From Clostridium hydrogeniformans DSM 21757 (GTDB lineage: Bacteria > Bacillota > Clostridia > Clostridiales > Clostridiaceae): 64,000 nucleotides of DNA. The stretch is from NCBI RefSeq assembly GCF_000686705.1, contig NZ_JMLJ01000012.1:62001-126000 (forward strand), read 5' to 3'. A program made the translations under genes and the position numbers. Positions 16,288 to 26,660 of the stretch are shown in pieces. Position 1 is the first letter of the stretch. Each line of letters opens with the position of its first letter. The notes under the pieces were generated by a model. It saw only the letters and a program-made list of their open reading frames with translations, was not told the origin of the DNA and did no database searches.

Positions 16288-17682
16288 TTAATTAGTTATA
16301 TATCTTAATTTATATCCATCCTTATTAAGTTCTTTTATCATAGTTTTTAACATTGATGTATCTTTATATTCATAGTAAGGGTATCCATTTCCCTCTCTTT
16401 TTAAAACTATATCATCAAATTCTTTCCCTGGATGGTAGAAAAAGCTCTTTAGTTCTTTTGACTTATCGTCCTTTATTTTATTTATCATATCCTGAACATT
16501 TCTATCCTCTACATATCCTAAAGGAGCTGGCACATATTTTGTAGCCTTGTTTCTATCACTTATATGTATCTTTTTGTTCCATACCCCAATACATGGTTCA
16601 TAAACATAATCAAAATAGTTTTCTAAAACAGTTTGAAATCTTGCAGAACTTCTATAATGTGGAGTTTCAAAAAACTTATATGGAATATTTAAAGCTATAG
16701 CATTTTTTATGGCTGCTTCTACCCTTCTTACTTCCTCTTCCCTTGATAGCTTATTTTTTTCTTGGAACTCTGACCCTATTATACTTTCTTCATTTCCATA
16801 CTGATGAGTATATCCGTGTAATCCTACCATTGCTCCTCTATTTATTAAATAATCTAAGGTATAGAGAAATTCTGAGTTTAGAAAACTTGTATCCCTTGTA
16901 AGATCATTGTCTTCTGACTTTTCTGGGTTTACATATCTAGGTATCCATGCTATATGATAGGCACTTCCTTCATCATAAAGCAAGTCTCCCATTGCCCTTA
17001 ACTTTTCCATGCTATCATCCTTTAGATAAATACTCCCTGCAGTTACATCTTCAATTCTTATAAGAGCAGTTTTCTTTTTTGTTAGTGTACCTTGAGTATC
17101 ATTTAATATAAAACTTTCTTTCTTAGACTTAAAACATCTAACCTCTTCCTTTTTTGAGTCGAAAGAAGCATTTAAATTTAATATATCTACTATATCAGCT
17201 AAGGATAGGTATACCTTATCTTCTCTAGATATCCAGTCCCCTCTTAACTCTCTTCTATTACCTTTAATCCTCCAGTAGGACTTCTCTAAATTAATATCAC
17301 ATTGATATCCTTCTCCACTTAAAGTTAAATTACTATCTTCCTTGTCCATATTAATCTTAAGATACTTAGTAATATCATCTAAAGGAATGTAATATCTATT
17401 GTTATAGTTAAATACCTTCCCATTAAAATCTATTTTCTTATTTTCTATATATAAGTTCAATTTACTAAGATGTTTATTACTTAAAAGTTCACTTTTAAAT
17501 TTTTCCTTCTCTGACCTCTTTAAGTCATTTACAAATTCCCTGGCAGCCTTTCTAGTTGTAACCCCTCCAGTACTTAATAAAACCTTATCATTCCACCTTG
17601 GTATAATAACAAATCCTATAACAAGATATCCCATTAAAAAAGCAATAAGTACTATTTTCAACCCTTTTTTTCTTATATACAT
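16288..17682 (-). CDS. Membrane-anchored DUF2334 polysaccharide deacetylase-like protein
   Basis: A 464-residue protein. An N-terminal membrane anchor (about residues 9-27, VLIAFLMGYLVIGFVII) is followed by a copper-amine-oxidase N-like domain (about 75-185: IDFNGKVFNYNNRYYIPLDDITKYL and KVYLSLADIVDILNL). From about 200 it is a DUF2334 NodB-like barrel: ALIRIEDVTAG with the metal aspartate, and GLHGYTHQYGNE with the HxxxH metal site. This arrangement suggests extracellular removal of acetyl groups from a surface polysaccharide. Substrate and catalysis are unproven. It appears to be a single-gene unit. Confidence 0.8.
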   Translation of the reverse strand: MYIRKKGLKIVLIAFLMGYLVIGFVIIPRWNDKVLLSTGGVTTRKAAREFVNDLKRSEKEKFKSELLSNKHLSKLNLYIENKKIDFNGKVFNYNNRYYIPLDDITKYLKINMDKEDSNLTLSGEGYQCDINLEKSYWRIKGNRRELRGDWISREDKVYLSLADIVDILNLNASFDSKKEEVRCFKSKKESFILNDTQGTLTKKKTALIRIEDVTAGSIYLKDDSMEKLRAMGDLLYDEGSAYHIAWIPRYVNPEKSEDNDLTRDTSFLNSEFLYTLDYLINRGAMVGLHGYTHQYGNEESIIGSEFQEKNKLSREEEVRRVEAAIKNAIALNIPYKFFETPHYRSSARFQTVLENYFDYVYEPCIGVWNKKIHISDRNKATKYVPAPLGYVEDRNVQDMINKIKDDKSKELKSFFYHPGKEFDDIVLKREGNGYPYYEYKDTSMLKTMIKELNKDGYKLRYITN

Positions 17683-18219
17683 AATTCCTCCAAGCTTTAT
17701 AGTATGATAATTAATATTTCTTGTAATTTATTTAACCCGCATCTTATTATTTCCGTCCTAATAAATCCCCCCATTGTTTCTTTTATTGTTAAATTATTAT
17801 ATGAATTAAAAATAATTATTTTTTTATTACTATATGTATTAATTGTATAAGCCTTTCCCTATCATCTTTAAATCTAAAAACATCTATTCTAACTTTAACT
17901 TATAAAGTCCAAAGATTATATATCTAAAACTATTATGTGATTTTAAGTTTTACCCTTAATCTATCCCTATATCTAAAGAAAGATAAATCATGGTTATAAT
18001 TCAGGCCTTATCTTAAAACTCTATAAAATAGTTTATAATATAAAGGTACTTAAGCTTATATTCTTGTATCTACTTATAAATTATACACTAATTAAGTATT
18101 TCATTAAATTGCTAAATTCTTAAGAAATCTTAAAAATAACATAAATTTATTATTATCTTAATAGGGATTTATAAAAAATATAGTATAAATTTTATATATT
18201 TATTTAGGAGGGATTTTCA
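17683..18219. other. Gene-free intergenic region
   Basis: 537 bp of AT-rich DNA between divergent genes. I saw no ORF with a ribosome site, no strong hairpin and no recognised RNA motif, apart from the GGAGGG site serving acylphosphatase. Confidence 0.5.
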
Positions 18220-18492
18220 TTGGCTAGGTATCTTATTATAGTAAGTGGAAGAGTTCAAGGAGTTGGATTTAGATATTTTGTTCAAATCATTGGTAATAAA
18301 CTAAAGTTAAAAGGGTTTGTTAGAAATCAAAGTAACGGTAATGTAGAAATAGAGGCTGAAGGTCCTGAGGAAAACTTTAAAAAATTTTTAAAAGAAGTGA
18401 AAGAAGGCAATGGGTTTTCTAAGATTTCTGATATTTGTATAAAATCTATTAAAATAAAAGAAAATGAAAAAAACTTTTCTATAACTTATTAA
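18220..18492 (+). CDS. acyP: Acylphosphatase
   Basis: A 90-residue protein of full family length starting at TTG (18220) with GGAGGG 8 bp upstream; no ATG fits. The signature GRVQGVGFRYFVQ gives the phosphate-binding loop and catalytic arginine, and GFVRNQSNGNVEIEAEG supplies the catalytic asparagine. It hydrolyses acyl phosphates such as acetyl phosphate or 1,3-bisphosphoglycerate in the cytosol. It is transcribed alone and ends at a shared bidirectional terminator. Confidence 0.93.
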   Translation: MARYLIIVSGRVQGVGFRYFVQIIGNKLKLKGFVRNQSNGNVEIEAEGPEENFKKFLKEVKEGNGFSKISDICIKSIKIKENEKNFSITY

Positions 18493-18514
18493 TAAACTAA
18501 ACTTAACTATAAAT

Positions 18515-18563
18515 AAAACCATGTATCTTAGGAATCTTATTTTCCATATGATACATGGTTTTT
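18515..18563. terminator. Bidirectional terminator
   Basis: AAAACCATGTATC and GATACATGGTTTT arms; ends both acyP and the glycogen operon. Confidence 0.85.
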
Positions 18564-18572
18564 ATTTTTATA

Positions 18573-20378
18573 TTATTTTTCCTCTCCTATATAAAATCCC
18601 AAGGGACCTATTGAGTTTTTCATATAACTTAATACTCCCTTTGAATATAACTCCCTTAGTTCTAATAAAATATCCATAGAATATGAATCCTTTGAACTTC
18701 TATTTATAATTATATATATTTTTTTATTGTTAAAACTTCTCTTTATTATTAAAACATCTTCATTAAAATCCTCAAACTCAATTTTCCCATTTCTTAAAAC
18801 CTCATATTCATTTCTTATTTTAAGAAGTTTTTTATAGTGATCTAATATTTCTATATCTTCCTCTCCAAAGGGATAATATCTTCTATTATCTGGATCTAGT
18901 CCACCTTGAAGTCCTACCTCATCTCCATAATATACACAGGGTACCCCTTTAAAGGTTAGTTGTATTACTGATGATAATTTTAATAATTCTCTAAAATTAT
19001 TCTCATTATAATTTTTAAATACTGTTAAGATCCGCTCAGTATCATGACTTCCTATTACATTTAGAAGAGAAGAAAAGAACTCCTCTGGATAATTCTCCTT
19101 AAGGCTTAATGATTTTCTATAAAACTTATAGGAATCTATATTATAAGTTAAAAAATCTATTACCATATCTCTAAAAACATAATTTGTAACAGAATCTAAT
19201 TCCTCTCCAAGGACATATTTTCTCTTAACTCCATAGCTTATTTTTCTAGATGCATCCTCCCACACTTCTCCAATTAGTACTCCATCCCTTTTATTTTCCT
19301 TAATCCTTATCCTAAGTTCTTTTATAAATTCATCTGGTAACTCATCAGCAACATCTAATCTCCATCCAGCTGTTCCAAGATTCATCCACTTATTTATAAC
19401 TGAGTCTTTATCCCTTATAATAAAATCCATATAAGATGGTTCTAATTCTCTCACATTAGGAAGATTCTTATCTCCCCACCAGCACTCATAATTATCTTTA
19501 CTATCTTTAAATGTATACCAGCTATAATAAGGTGAATTATTACTACTATAAGCTCCCTTAGTAGTAAAATTACCATACTTATTAAAATATATGCTATCTG
19601 CACCAGTATGGCTAAAAACTCCATCTAATACTATTTTTATACCATTAACTTCAGCTTCCCTGCAAAGGTCAACAAAATCCTCTTCACATCCCAAAATATC
19701 ATCTATTTTCTTATAATCTCCAGTATCATATCTATGAGGGCTTGATGCTTTAAATATAGGACTTAAATATATTACAGTAAACCCAAGACTTCTAATGTAT
19801 TTAAGCTTTTCCCCTATACCTTTTAGGGTTCCACCATAAAAATTCCACCTTACTATTTCACCCTTATTGTTTTTTATATAAAAAGGCTTATCCTTACTAC
19901 TTCCATAGATCAATATATTTCTTTTTTTATCTATGAGGTTAAAGTCCTTCCCCCTATTAAAACTATCTACGAATATATGATAAACAATTCCTTCTTTAAA
20001 CCAATTAGGGGTGCTAAATATCTTATAAACAGTTATAGTATAGGGAATTGGCTTATCATAATAAACCTTCCCATCTCCTCCTAATTCCTCTTCATTATTT
20101 CCATAATAAAACACCTTATCTTTATCTACTATTTTAAAACTATATTCTATAATTCCTATAGTGTTTTCAGTATCAATAGTTGTAACAAAGCCATGTTTTT
20201 TTCTTTTCATAACTATTTCTTCCCTTAGATTATTATCTCTTTTCAAAATAACATAAACTGAAATCCCTTCTTCTCCTTCTATAAATATTTCTACCTTCTT
20301 GCCTGCTTCCACTGCTCCAAAGGGATTTCTATAAATATTTCTATGGGAATTATGATATATATTCATATCTCTACCCAT
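18573..20378 (-). CDS. GH13 alpha-glucan hydrolase (neopullulanase/cyclomaltodextrinase-like)
   Basis: About 601 residues from the ATG at 20378, which has GGAAGG just upstream and lies 3 bases after the glgP stop. An N-terminal beta-sandwich (about 10-125) precedes a GH13 barrel: DGVFSHTG, GWRLDVADE (nucleophile Asp), LIGEVWEDA (acid Glu) and VIGSHDTERI. The FKEGIVYHIFVDSFNRG opening resembles neopullulanase and maltogenic amylase subfamilies. There is no signal peptide, so it acts in the cytosol on glycogen or on limit dextrins left by phosphorylase. As last gene of the glycogen operon it probably debranches or trims. Confidence 0.85.
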   Translation of the reverse strand: MGRDMNIYHNSHRNIYRNPFGAVEAGKKVEIFIEGEEGISVYVILKRDNNLREEIVMKRKKHGFVTTIDTENTIGIIEYSFKIVDKDKVFYYGNNEEELGGDGKVYYDKPIPYTITVYKIFSTPNWFKEGIVYHIFVDSFNRGKDFNLIDKKRNILIYGSSKDKPFYIKNNKGEIVRWNFYGGTLKGIGEKLKYIRSLGFTVIYLSPIFKASSPHRYDTGDYKKIDDILGCEEDFVDLCREAEVNGIKIVLDGVFSHTGADSIYFNKYGNFTTKGAYSSNNSPYYSWYTFKDSKDNYECWWGDKNLPNVRELEPSYMDFIIRDKDSVINKWMNLGTAGWRLDVADELPDEFIKELRIRIKENKRDGVLIGEVWEDASRKISYGVKRKYVLGEELDSVTNYVFRDMVIDFLTYNIDSYKFYRKSLSLKENYPEEFFSSLLNVIGSHDTERILTVFKNYNENNFRELLKLSSVIQLTFKGVPCVYYGDEVGLQGGLDPDNRRYYPFGEEDIEILDHYKKLLKIRNEYEVLRNGKIEFEDFNEDVLIIKRSFNNKKIYIIINRSSKDSYSMDILLELRELYSKGVLSYMKNSIGPLGFYIGEEK

Positions 20379-20380
20379 AA

Positions 20381-22792
20381 TTAAACCTTCCATACATCTT
20401 CTTTATATTGGTTTATTGTTCTATCTGAAGAGAAAAATCCTGAAGACGCTATATTAACTCCACTGATCTCATTCCATCTATTTTCATCCTTATAAAGAGA
20501 GTTTATTGTATCTTGAGCTTTAATATATTCATTAAAGTCCTTAAGAACAAAAAACTCATCATTTGCAGTTATAAGATTATGATATATAACCTGAAAATCA
20601 CTAAAATCCTTATTAAATTTAGGATTACTTAACTGATCAATTATGATTTTAATTCTATTATCCTTATTAATCTCATCCCTTGAATTGTAATTACCTGTTT
20701 TATAGTACTCTATTACTTCCTTAGCACTCAATCCAAAGGTTATTATATTTTCCTTCCCTACCCTATCCAATATTTCAATATTAGCTCCATCTAAGGTGGC
20801 AATAGTTAAAGCTCCATTCATCATAAATTTCATATTGCTAGTTCCTGAAGCCTCCTTAGATGCTGTAGATATTTGTTCTGAAACTTCGGATGCTGGTATT
20901 ATGATTTCTCCTAAGGAAACCCTATAATTCTCTAAAAATACTACCTTTATTTTATCTGAAACCCTCTTATCATTATTAACCACATAGGCAACAGAATTTA
21001 TAAGCTTTATAATCTTCTTTGCAAATAAATATCCTGGTGCTGCTTTTCCTCCAAAGATAAAAGTTCTAGGGTGTATGTCTTCCCCTTGTCCGTTTATTAT
21101 TCTATTATAGGAATCTAATATATTAAACACATTTAAAAGTTGTCTTTTATAACCATGAATTCTTTTTACCTGAGTATCAAATATAGATCTTGGATCTATG
21201 TCAATGTTCATAGACTCCTTTATAAAATTACTTAGCGCTATTTTATTTTTTAGTTTAATTACTTTTAATGAATTTATTATATCTTTATCTTTTACATAAT
21301 CCTTAAAGTCAATTAGCCTTTCTGGCTCTTTAATCCACTCTTCACCTATTGATTCATTGATAACCCTTGTAAGGCTTGGATTAATTTTCATAAGCCACCT
21401 TCTATGAGTTATCCCATTAGTCTTATTGTTAAATTTCTCATTATAAAATTTATGAAATTCCTTCATTTCCTCTTTTTTTAATATCTCTGTATGAAGCTTT
21501 GCTACTCCATTTACACTATGGCTTCCTACTATAGCTAAATGGGCCATATGAATATTAGAATTTGATATTATGGCCATTCTAGATATCTTGTCCCATTCTC
21601 CATAATATTTATCCCAAAGTTTTTTGCAGAACCTTTCATTTAATTCTTCAATTATCATATATATTCTTGGAAGTATTGATTTAAACATATCTACAGGCCA
21701 CTTTTCTAAGGCTTCCTTCATAATGGTGTGATTAGTATAGGAGATGGTATTTTCAGTTATATAAAAAGCTTCTTCAAAAGAAAGTCCTTCTTCATCTAAA
21801 AGTATTCTCATAAGCTCTGGTATTGCTAGAGATGGATGAGTATCATTTATATGAATAGCTATCTTATTATTTAACTCTTTTATATCATTGTTATTTTTCT
21901 TAAAGTGACGTATTATACTTTGTATTCCAGCAGATACAAAAAAATATTGTTGCTTTAATCTTAAAACTCTTCCCTCTAAATAGTTATCATCTGGATATAA
22001 AACTTGAGATATTGCCTCCACTGAATTTTTGTATTCTATTGCTTTTAAGTATTCCCCCCTTGAAAAGGCTAGATAATCAAACTCATTATTTAAGGGTTCT
22101 GCACTCCAAAGCCTTAGGGTATTAACTATTCCATTTTTATATCCTACAATGGGAGTATCATAAGGTATTGCAAGGACTGGCTCATAATTAATATGGGTAA
22201 ATATTAATCTTCCATTATCACTATCTACCTTAACCTTCCCCCCAAATTTTACTATAATCCCTTTATTACTTTTTTTAATTTCCCAAACATTTCTTCCTTT
22301 AAGCCAATGATCTGGCATTTCTACCTGATATCCATCTACTATCTTTTGCCTAAAGAATCCATACTTATATCTTATTCCGCACCCATTTCCTATAATATTT
22401 ACAGATGCCATAGAATCTAAAAAACAAGCAGCAAGCCTTCCAAGACCTCCATTGCCAAGTCCTTGATCTTCTTCCACCTCTTCGAGCTCTTCAAGATCTA
22501 TATTTAATTCCTTTAATCCTTCTTTTAAACACTCTCTTATTCCTAAATTTATTAAAGATGTGCTCAGAAGTTTCCCAAGAAGGAATTCCATGGAAAAATA
22601 GTATACTTGCTTTTTATCCTTATCATATGATTTTTTAGTCTCTATCCATTGTTTTGTTATATATTCTCTAACAAGAAATCCTAAGGCCACATACTTCTCC
22701 TCTAAGGTTCCACTAGTATATTCTTCACCATGAATTTGAAGATATTTATTTTTAAAATCTCTTTTAAAATCCTCCTTATTTATAAACGTCAT
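20381..22792 (-). CDS. glgP: Glycogen/starch phosphorylase
   Basis: About 803 residues from the ATG at 22792; the upstream in-frame extension overlaps glgA and lacks the family sequence, whereas AGGAGTGA precedes this ATG. It shows NGGLGRLAACFLDSMAS, ALEKWPVDMFKSILPRIY, GGKAAPGYLFAKKIIKLIN and the pyridoxal-phosphate site EASGTSNMKFMMNGALTIATLDGANIEI, with the Lys that binds the cofactor. It releases glucose 1-phosphate from glycogen, the reverse of storage by GlgC-GlgA encoded just upstream. It is in the operon glgB-glgC-glgD-glgA-glgP-GH13. Confidence 0.95.
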   Translation of the reverse strand: MTFINKEDFKRDFKNKYLQIHGEEYTSGTLEEKYVALGFLVREYITKQWIETKKSYDKDKKQVYYFSMEFLLGKLLSTSLINLGIRECLKEGLKELNIDLEELEEVEEDQGLGNGGLGRLAACFLDSMASVNIIGNGCGIRYKYGFFRQKIVDGYQVEMPDHWLKGRNVWEIKKSNKGIIVKFGGKVKVDSDNGRLIFTHINYEPVLAIPYDTPIVGYKNGIVNTLRLWSAEPLNNEFDYLAFSRGEYLKAIEYKNSVEAISQVLYPDDNYLEGRVLRLKQQYFFVSAGIQSIIRHFKKNNNDIKELNNKIAIHINDTHPSLAIPELMRILLDEEGLSFEEAFYITENTISYTNHTIMKEALEKWPVDMFKSILPRIYMIIEELNERFCKKLWDKYYGEWDKISRMAIISNSNIHMAHLAIVGSHSVNGVAKLHTEILKKEEMKEFHKFYNEKFNNKTNGITHRRWLMKINPSLTRVINESIGEEWIKEPERLIDFKDYVKDKDIINSLKVIKLKNKIALSNFIKESMNIDIDPRSIFDTQVKRIHGYKRQLLNVFNILDSYNRIINGQGEDIHPRTFIFGGKAAPGYLFAKKIIKLINSVAYVVNNDKRVSDKIKVVFLENYRVSLGEIIIPASEVSEQISTASKEASGTSNMKFMMNGALTIATLDGANIEILDRVGKENIITFGLSAKEVIEYYKTGNYNSRDEINKDNRIKIIIDQLSNPKFNKDFSDFQVIYHNLITANDEFFVLKDFNEYIKAQDTINSLYKDENRWNEISGVNIASSGFFSSDRTINQYKEDVWKV

Positions 22793-22808
22793 CAATATTT
22801 CACTCCTA

Positions 22809-24254
22809 TTAAATTGCTGTAATAAGTGAATCATAAATCTCCTTATATTCCTTAGCTGATTTCTCAAAACTATTGTCACTTTTCATCGCCTCATATACCA
22901 TGCTATTCCATTGATCCTTCTCCTTATATACCCTAAGTGATAAGTCTATAACATGGTAAAAATCATTAAAATCATAATTTGTAAAACTAAAGCCATTACC
23001 TTCTCCAGTATATTCATTATATGGAATTATTGTGTCTTTAAGCCCCCCAGTCTCTCTTACAATTGGCAGAGTTCCATATCTTAAAGCTATAAGCTGACTG
23101 ATTCCACATGGTTCAAATTTTGATGGCATAAAAAGCATATCTGATCCCCCATATACTTTATGAGACAACTCTTCATTGAAAGTGTTTTCAAAAATAAACC
23201 TATCCTTATACATATAAGCAAGTTTTTTTATATGACTTTCATAGTCTTTATCTCCTGTTCCAAGTATTATTACCTGTACTTCTTCATTAGTCATAAGTCT
23301 TTCTAACGCGTTTATAATAAGATCAATGCCTTTTTGACTTGTTAATCTAGAAATAACTGCTATTAAAGGAATATTATCATCCTCTTTTAATCCATATAAT
23401 CTCTGAAGGTAACCTTTATTTATTCTCTTTTTCTCTTTAAAATCATTCTCATTATAATTTTGGAATAACTCCTCATCACTTTCTGGATTATAAGAATCAT
23501 AATCTATACCATTTATTATTCCACGAAGTTTTCCTTTCTCATAATAAATAAGCTCTTCTAATCCCTCTCCATATTCTTTAGTTTGAATTTCTAAAGAGTA
23601 ACTTTTACTAACAGTAACAAACTTATCACAATAAGTGATTCCTCCCTTAGTAAAATTCACTGAATCATAATGTCTTACCCTCCCATTGTGAAATATATCC
23701 ATATTTAAATTTAAAAGTTCTGGTAATATGCTCTCATGAAAAACTCCTTGGTATAAGAGATTATGAATTGTATATACAGTCTTTATGCTAGTATAAAATT
23801 CATCACTACAATATAATTCCTTTAATAAAACTGGTATTATAGCAGTATGCCAATCATTACAATGGATTATATCTGGCTTATAGTTTATTTCTTTTAACAT
23901 ACTTAGAACTGCCTTTGAAAAAAAGCAAAATCGCTCTCCTTCATCCTCATATCCATATACTTCTCTTCTTTTAAAGTAATAATCATTGTCTATTAAGTAA
24001 ACCTCTGTATTGTTATATATGGTTTTATATACTTTTGCCTCTTGATTCCTCCACCCAACTTGTACATTAAAACTTTTTATATATTCAATATTCTTAGAAC
24101 TATTAAGATTTATATTTTTATATTTAGGTATAACTATACTAGTGGTAACACCTATTTTATTTAAGTACTTTGGGAGGGCTCCTACCACATCCCCAAGACC
24201 TCCCACTTTAGCAAAGGGTGAAGCCTCTGAAGAAGCAAACAATACTTTGCACAT
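22809..24254 (-). CDS. glgA: Glycogen synthase (ADP-glucose)
   Basis: A 481-residue GT5 enzyme of standard length. The N-terminal ADP-glucose loop FAKVGGLGDVVGALPKYL (about residues 15-31), the HNLLYQGVF and GGITYCDKFVTVS segments and the C-terminal GGSDMLFMPSKFEPCGISQLIALRYGTLPIVRETGGLKDT with the conserved glutamates are all present. It extends alpha-1,4 chains from ADP-glucose made by GlgC. It lies 12 bp after glgD and 16 bp before the glgP start, clearly in the operon. Confidence 0.95.
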   Translation of the reverse strand: MCKVLFASSEASPFAKVGGLGDVVGALPKYLNKIGVTTSIVIPKYKNINLNSSKNIEYIKSFNVQVGWRNQEAKVYKTIYNNTEVYLIDNDYYFKRREVYGYEDEGERFCFFSKAVLSMLKEINYKPDIIHCNDWHTAIIPVLLKELYCSDEFYTSIKTVYTIHNLLYQGVFHESILPELLNLNMDIFHNGRVRHYDSVNFTKGGITYCDKFVTVSKSYSLEIQTKEYGEGLEELIYYEKGKLRGIINGIDYDSYNPESDEELFQNYNENDFKEKKRINKGYLQRLYGLKEDDNIPLIAVISRLTSQKGIDLIINALERLMTNEEVQVIILGTGDKDYESHIKKLAYMYKDRFIFENTFNEELSHKVYGGSDMLFMPSKFEPCGISQLIALRYGTLPIVRETGGLKDTIIPYNEYTGEGNGFSFTNYDFNDFYHVIDLSLRVYKEKDQWNSMVYEAMKSDNSFEKSAKEYKEIYDSLITAI

Positions 24255-24266
24255 TACTTTTCCTCC

Positions 24267-25379
24267 TTATATTATGCTATTTTTTTTAATTACAACTATT
24301 TCTTTCTCATCACCTAGTATTTCCTTACTGGAAAATACCACAGAATTTTTATCAACGATTGTATATTCCATAATGGTATTTTCTGAAATACTACACTTAG
24401 ACATTAAAATAGAATTTCTAACCACAGCTCCTCTTTCTACTTTAACCCCCCTAAAAACTATACTATTTTCAACAGTTCCTTCTATTATTGCTCCATTTGC
24501 TACTAGGCTATTTCTAACCACTGATTCTTTTCCATATCTTACTGGTGGATTATCATTGGTTTTTGTATATATAGGATTACTTTCTTCAAAAATCTCCTTA
24601 GATACTTCCTTTTTTAATAGCTCCATATTACTTCTAAAATAAGAATCTATGGAATCTATACATTGAAGTCTTCCTTTAAATTCATAGGCCTTTATTATAA
24701 ATTCTGAGCTCATATAGCTTATTAAATCTTTAAGCTTAACCTTCTCTGAAGTTCCTCTAGTCTTATAAATTATGTGTAGTAAAAACTCTCTTTTCATAAT
24801 AAATATTTCCGTGGAAATATTACATTTTTCTTTTTCTATCCTTTTACCAAAGGAGGTTACTCCACCATGTGAATCCATTTCTAAGGTATCACAATACTGA
24901 AACCCTTCTTCCCCTTGTTCTAAAGTTTTATATATTAGGGTCACATCACATTGTGACTTTTTATGAAACTTAATTGCATCCTTATAATTAAAATTAAGTA
25001 TCATATAGCTTGGAGCAATTACTACATATTTCTGTTTACTATTTTCTAAATACTCAATATTTTCTTTAAAGTTATTTAAATCATTGCTGTATAGTCCTCC
25101 AACTAAGTTTAATGAAGGGTAAAATATAAATAATCCATCCCTCTTTCTATCTAAATCCCATGGCCTTCCTACCCCTAAATGTTCTACTACAGATCTTGGC
25201 TTATGACTTGCAAAAACTCCAATATTACTTATCCCTGAATTCACCATATTAGAAAGTTGAAAATCTATAACCCTATATCTTCCCGCATATGGAATGGTTG
25301 CTATTGGCCTATTTCTTGTAAGTTCTAATATATTTTTCTCATTCTCATTTAAGCTTATTATTCCCATAACATCTTTCAT
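24267..25379 (-). CDS. glgD: GlgD, regulatory subunit of glucose-1-phosphate adenylyltransferase
   Basis: A 370-residue paralogue of GlgC. It keeps the fold (RPIATIPYAGRYRVIDFQLSNMVNSGISNIGVFASHKPRS) and the left-handed beta-helix C-terminus (NSLVANGAIIEGTVENSIVFRGVKVERGAVVRNSILM). It lacks the nucleotide-binding GGxGTRL loop, reading MGIISLNENEKNILELTRNRP instead. It is therefore the non-catalytic partner that pairs with GlgC, as in other Firmicutes. It is 25 bp downstream of glgC in the operon. Confidence 0.93.
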   Translation of the reverse strand: MKDVMGIISLNENEKNILELTRNRPIATIPYAGRYRVIDFQLSNMVNSGISNIGVFASHKPRSVVEHLGVGRPWDLDRKRDGLFIFYPSLNLVGGLYSNDLNNFKENIEYLENSKQKYVVIAPSYMILNFNYKDAIKFHKKSQCDVTLIYKTLEQGEEGFQYCDTLEMDSHGGVTSFGKRIEKEKCNISTEIFIMKREFLLHIIYKTRGTSEKVKLKDLISYMSSEFIIKAYEFKGRLQCIDSIDSYFRSNMELLKKEVSKEIFEESNPIYTKTNDNPPVRYGKESVVRNSLVANGAIIEGTVENSIVFRGVKVERGAVVRNSILMSKCSISENTIMEYTIVDKNSVVFSSKEILGDEKEIVVIKKNSII

Positions 25380-25404
25380 AAATTTTCTTTAACCCTTTCT
25401 TAAA

Positions 25405-26523
25405 TTATAGTGCTGACACAAGTTTTATATTTTCCTCTGAGCTTCCTATACTTGTATCCTTTTCTATTATCATATCTCCATCTACAATGCTTTTTTCTAT
25501 ATAACATCCTTCTTGTATTATTGAATTTGGCATTATAACCGAATCTACGATTCTTGTATTCTCTCCAATATATGCACCTGAAAATATTACAGAATTTATA
25601 ACATGTCCATAAACTTCTGCTCCTTGATTTATAATTGAATTTTTTATAACTGCTGTATTTGAAATATACTGTGGTGGTAAATCTGAGTTATCAGAATATA
25701 CTTTCCAACTATTATCATATATATTAAGATTATCACCTTCTCTTAACATATCCATATTAGCCTCCCAAAGACTTTCTACAGTTCCAACATCCTTCCAATA
25801 TCCATTAAAATTATATCCAAGCATCTTCTTTTTTTCTTTAAGCATTTTAGGAATTATATTTTTCCCAAAGTCATGGGCGGATTTACTATCCATAGAATCC
25901 TCCATAAGAAAATTTTTAAGTATACTCCAATTGAAAATATATATACCCATAGATGCTAAATTACTTCTTGGATTTTTAGGTTTCTCCTCAAACTCTGTTA
26001 TAAACCCATTAGGACTTAGTGTCATTATCCCAAACCTTGATGCCTCATCTAAGGTAACCTCTATAACACCTATGGTTGCATCTGCCTTATTTTCCTTATG
26101 AAAATCAAGCATTAATGAATAATCCATCTTATATATATGATCACCTGATAATACAAGAACATATTCTGCATCATAACTCTCAATAAAATCCATATTTTGA
26201 TATATGGCATCAGCTGTCCCCTTATACCAGTCTCCTCCATTAGCTGTTTCCCTAGGTGGAAGTATAGTAACTCCCCCCTTTATCCTATCTAATCCCCAAT
26301 TAGCTCCAATTCCTATATAGGAATTTAAAAATATAGATTCATACTGGGTTAATACTCCTACAGTATATATTTGAGAATTGGCACAGTTACTTAAGGGAAA
26401 ATCTATTATTCTATATTTGCCTCCAAATGGTACTGCTGGTTTTGCAAGTTTTTGAGTTAGTGCTCCAAGTCTTGTGCCCTTTCCTCCAGCTAATATCATT
26501 GCTACTATTTCTTTACTTTTCAT
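25405..26523 (-). CDS. glgC: Glucose-1-phosphate adenylyltransferase, catalytic subunit
   Basis: A 372-residue enzyme. The nucleotide loop [13 protein letters not shown] and [23 protein letters not shown] are at the N-terminus; the middle holds [12 protein letters not shown] (metal aspartate) and ITEFEEKP; a left-handed beta-helix follows ([24 protein letters not shown]). It makes ADP-glucose from ATP and glucose 1-phosphate, the committed step of glycogen storage. The gene is second in the operon, after glgB and a 137-bp gap which may hold an extra promoter. Confidence 0.96.
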   Translation of the reverse strand: MKSKEIVAMILAGGKGTRLGALTQKLAKPAVPFGGKYRIIDFPLSNCANSQIYTVGVLTQYESIFLNSYIGIGANWGLDRIKGGVTILPPRETANGGDWYKGTADAIYQNMDFIESYDAEYVLVLSGDHIYKMDYSLMLDFHKENKADATIGVIEVTLDEASRFGIMTLSPNGFITEFEEKPKNPRSNLASMGIYIFNWSILKNFLMEDSMDSKSAHDFGKNIIPKMLKEKKKMLGYNFNGYWKDVGTVESLWEANMDMLREGDNLNIYDNSWKVYSDNSDLPPQYISNTAVIKNSIINQGAEVYGHVINSVIFSGAYIGENTRIVDSVIMPNSIIQEGCYIEKSIVDGDMIIEKDTSIGSSEENIKLVSAL

Positions 26524-26660
26524 TTTAACTCCCCCTTTAAGATATGATTACTTTAAAGCTTAACTATGAGATAAAGATGTTCTTTATATTTACTTTATAG
26601 GGTATTATTGTACCCTAGATATTATTACAAAGAATTGTAATTACATAACTTGTACATTAA

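Noticed and set aside
24142-24642. Long rightward reading frame opposite glgA/glgD
   Set aside because: It is the complement of two clear genes, has no ribosome site and no family sequence.
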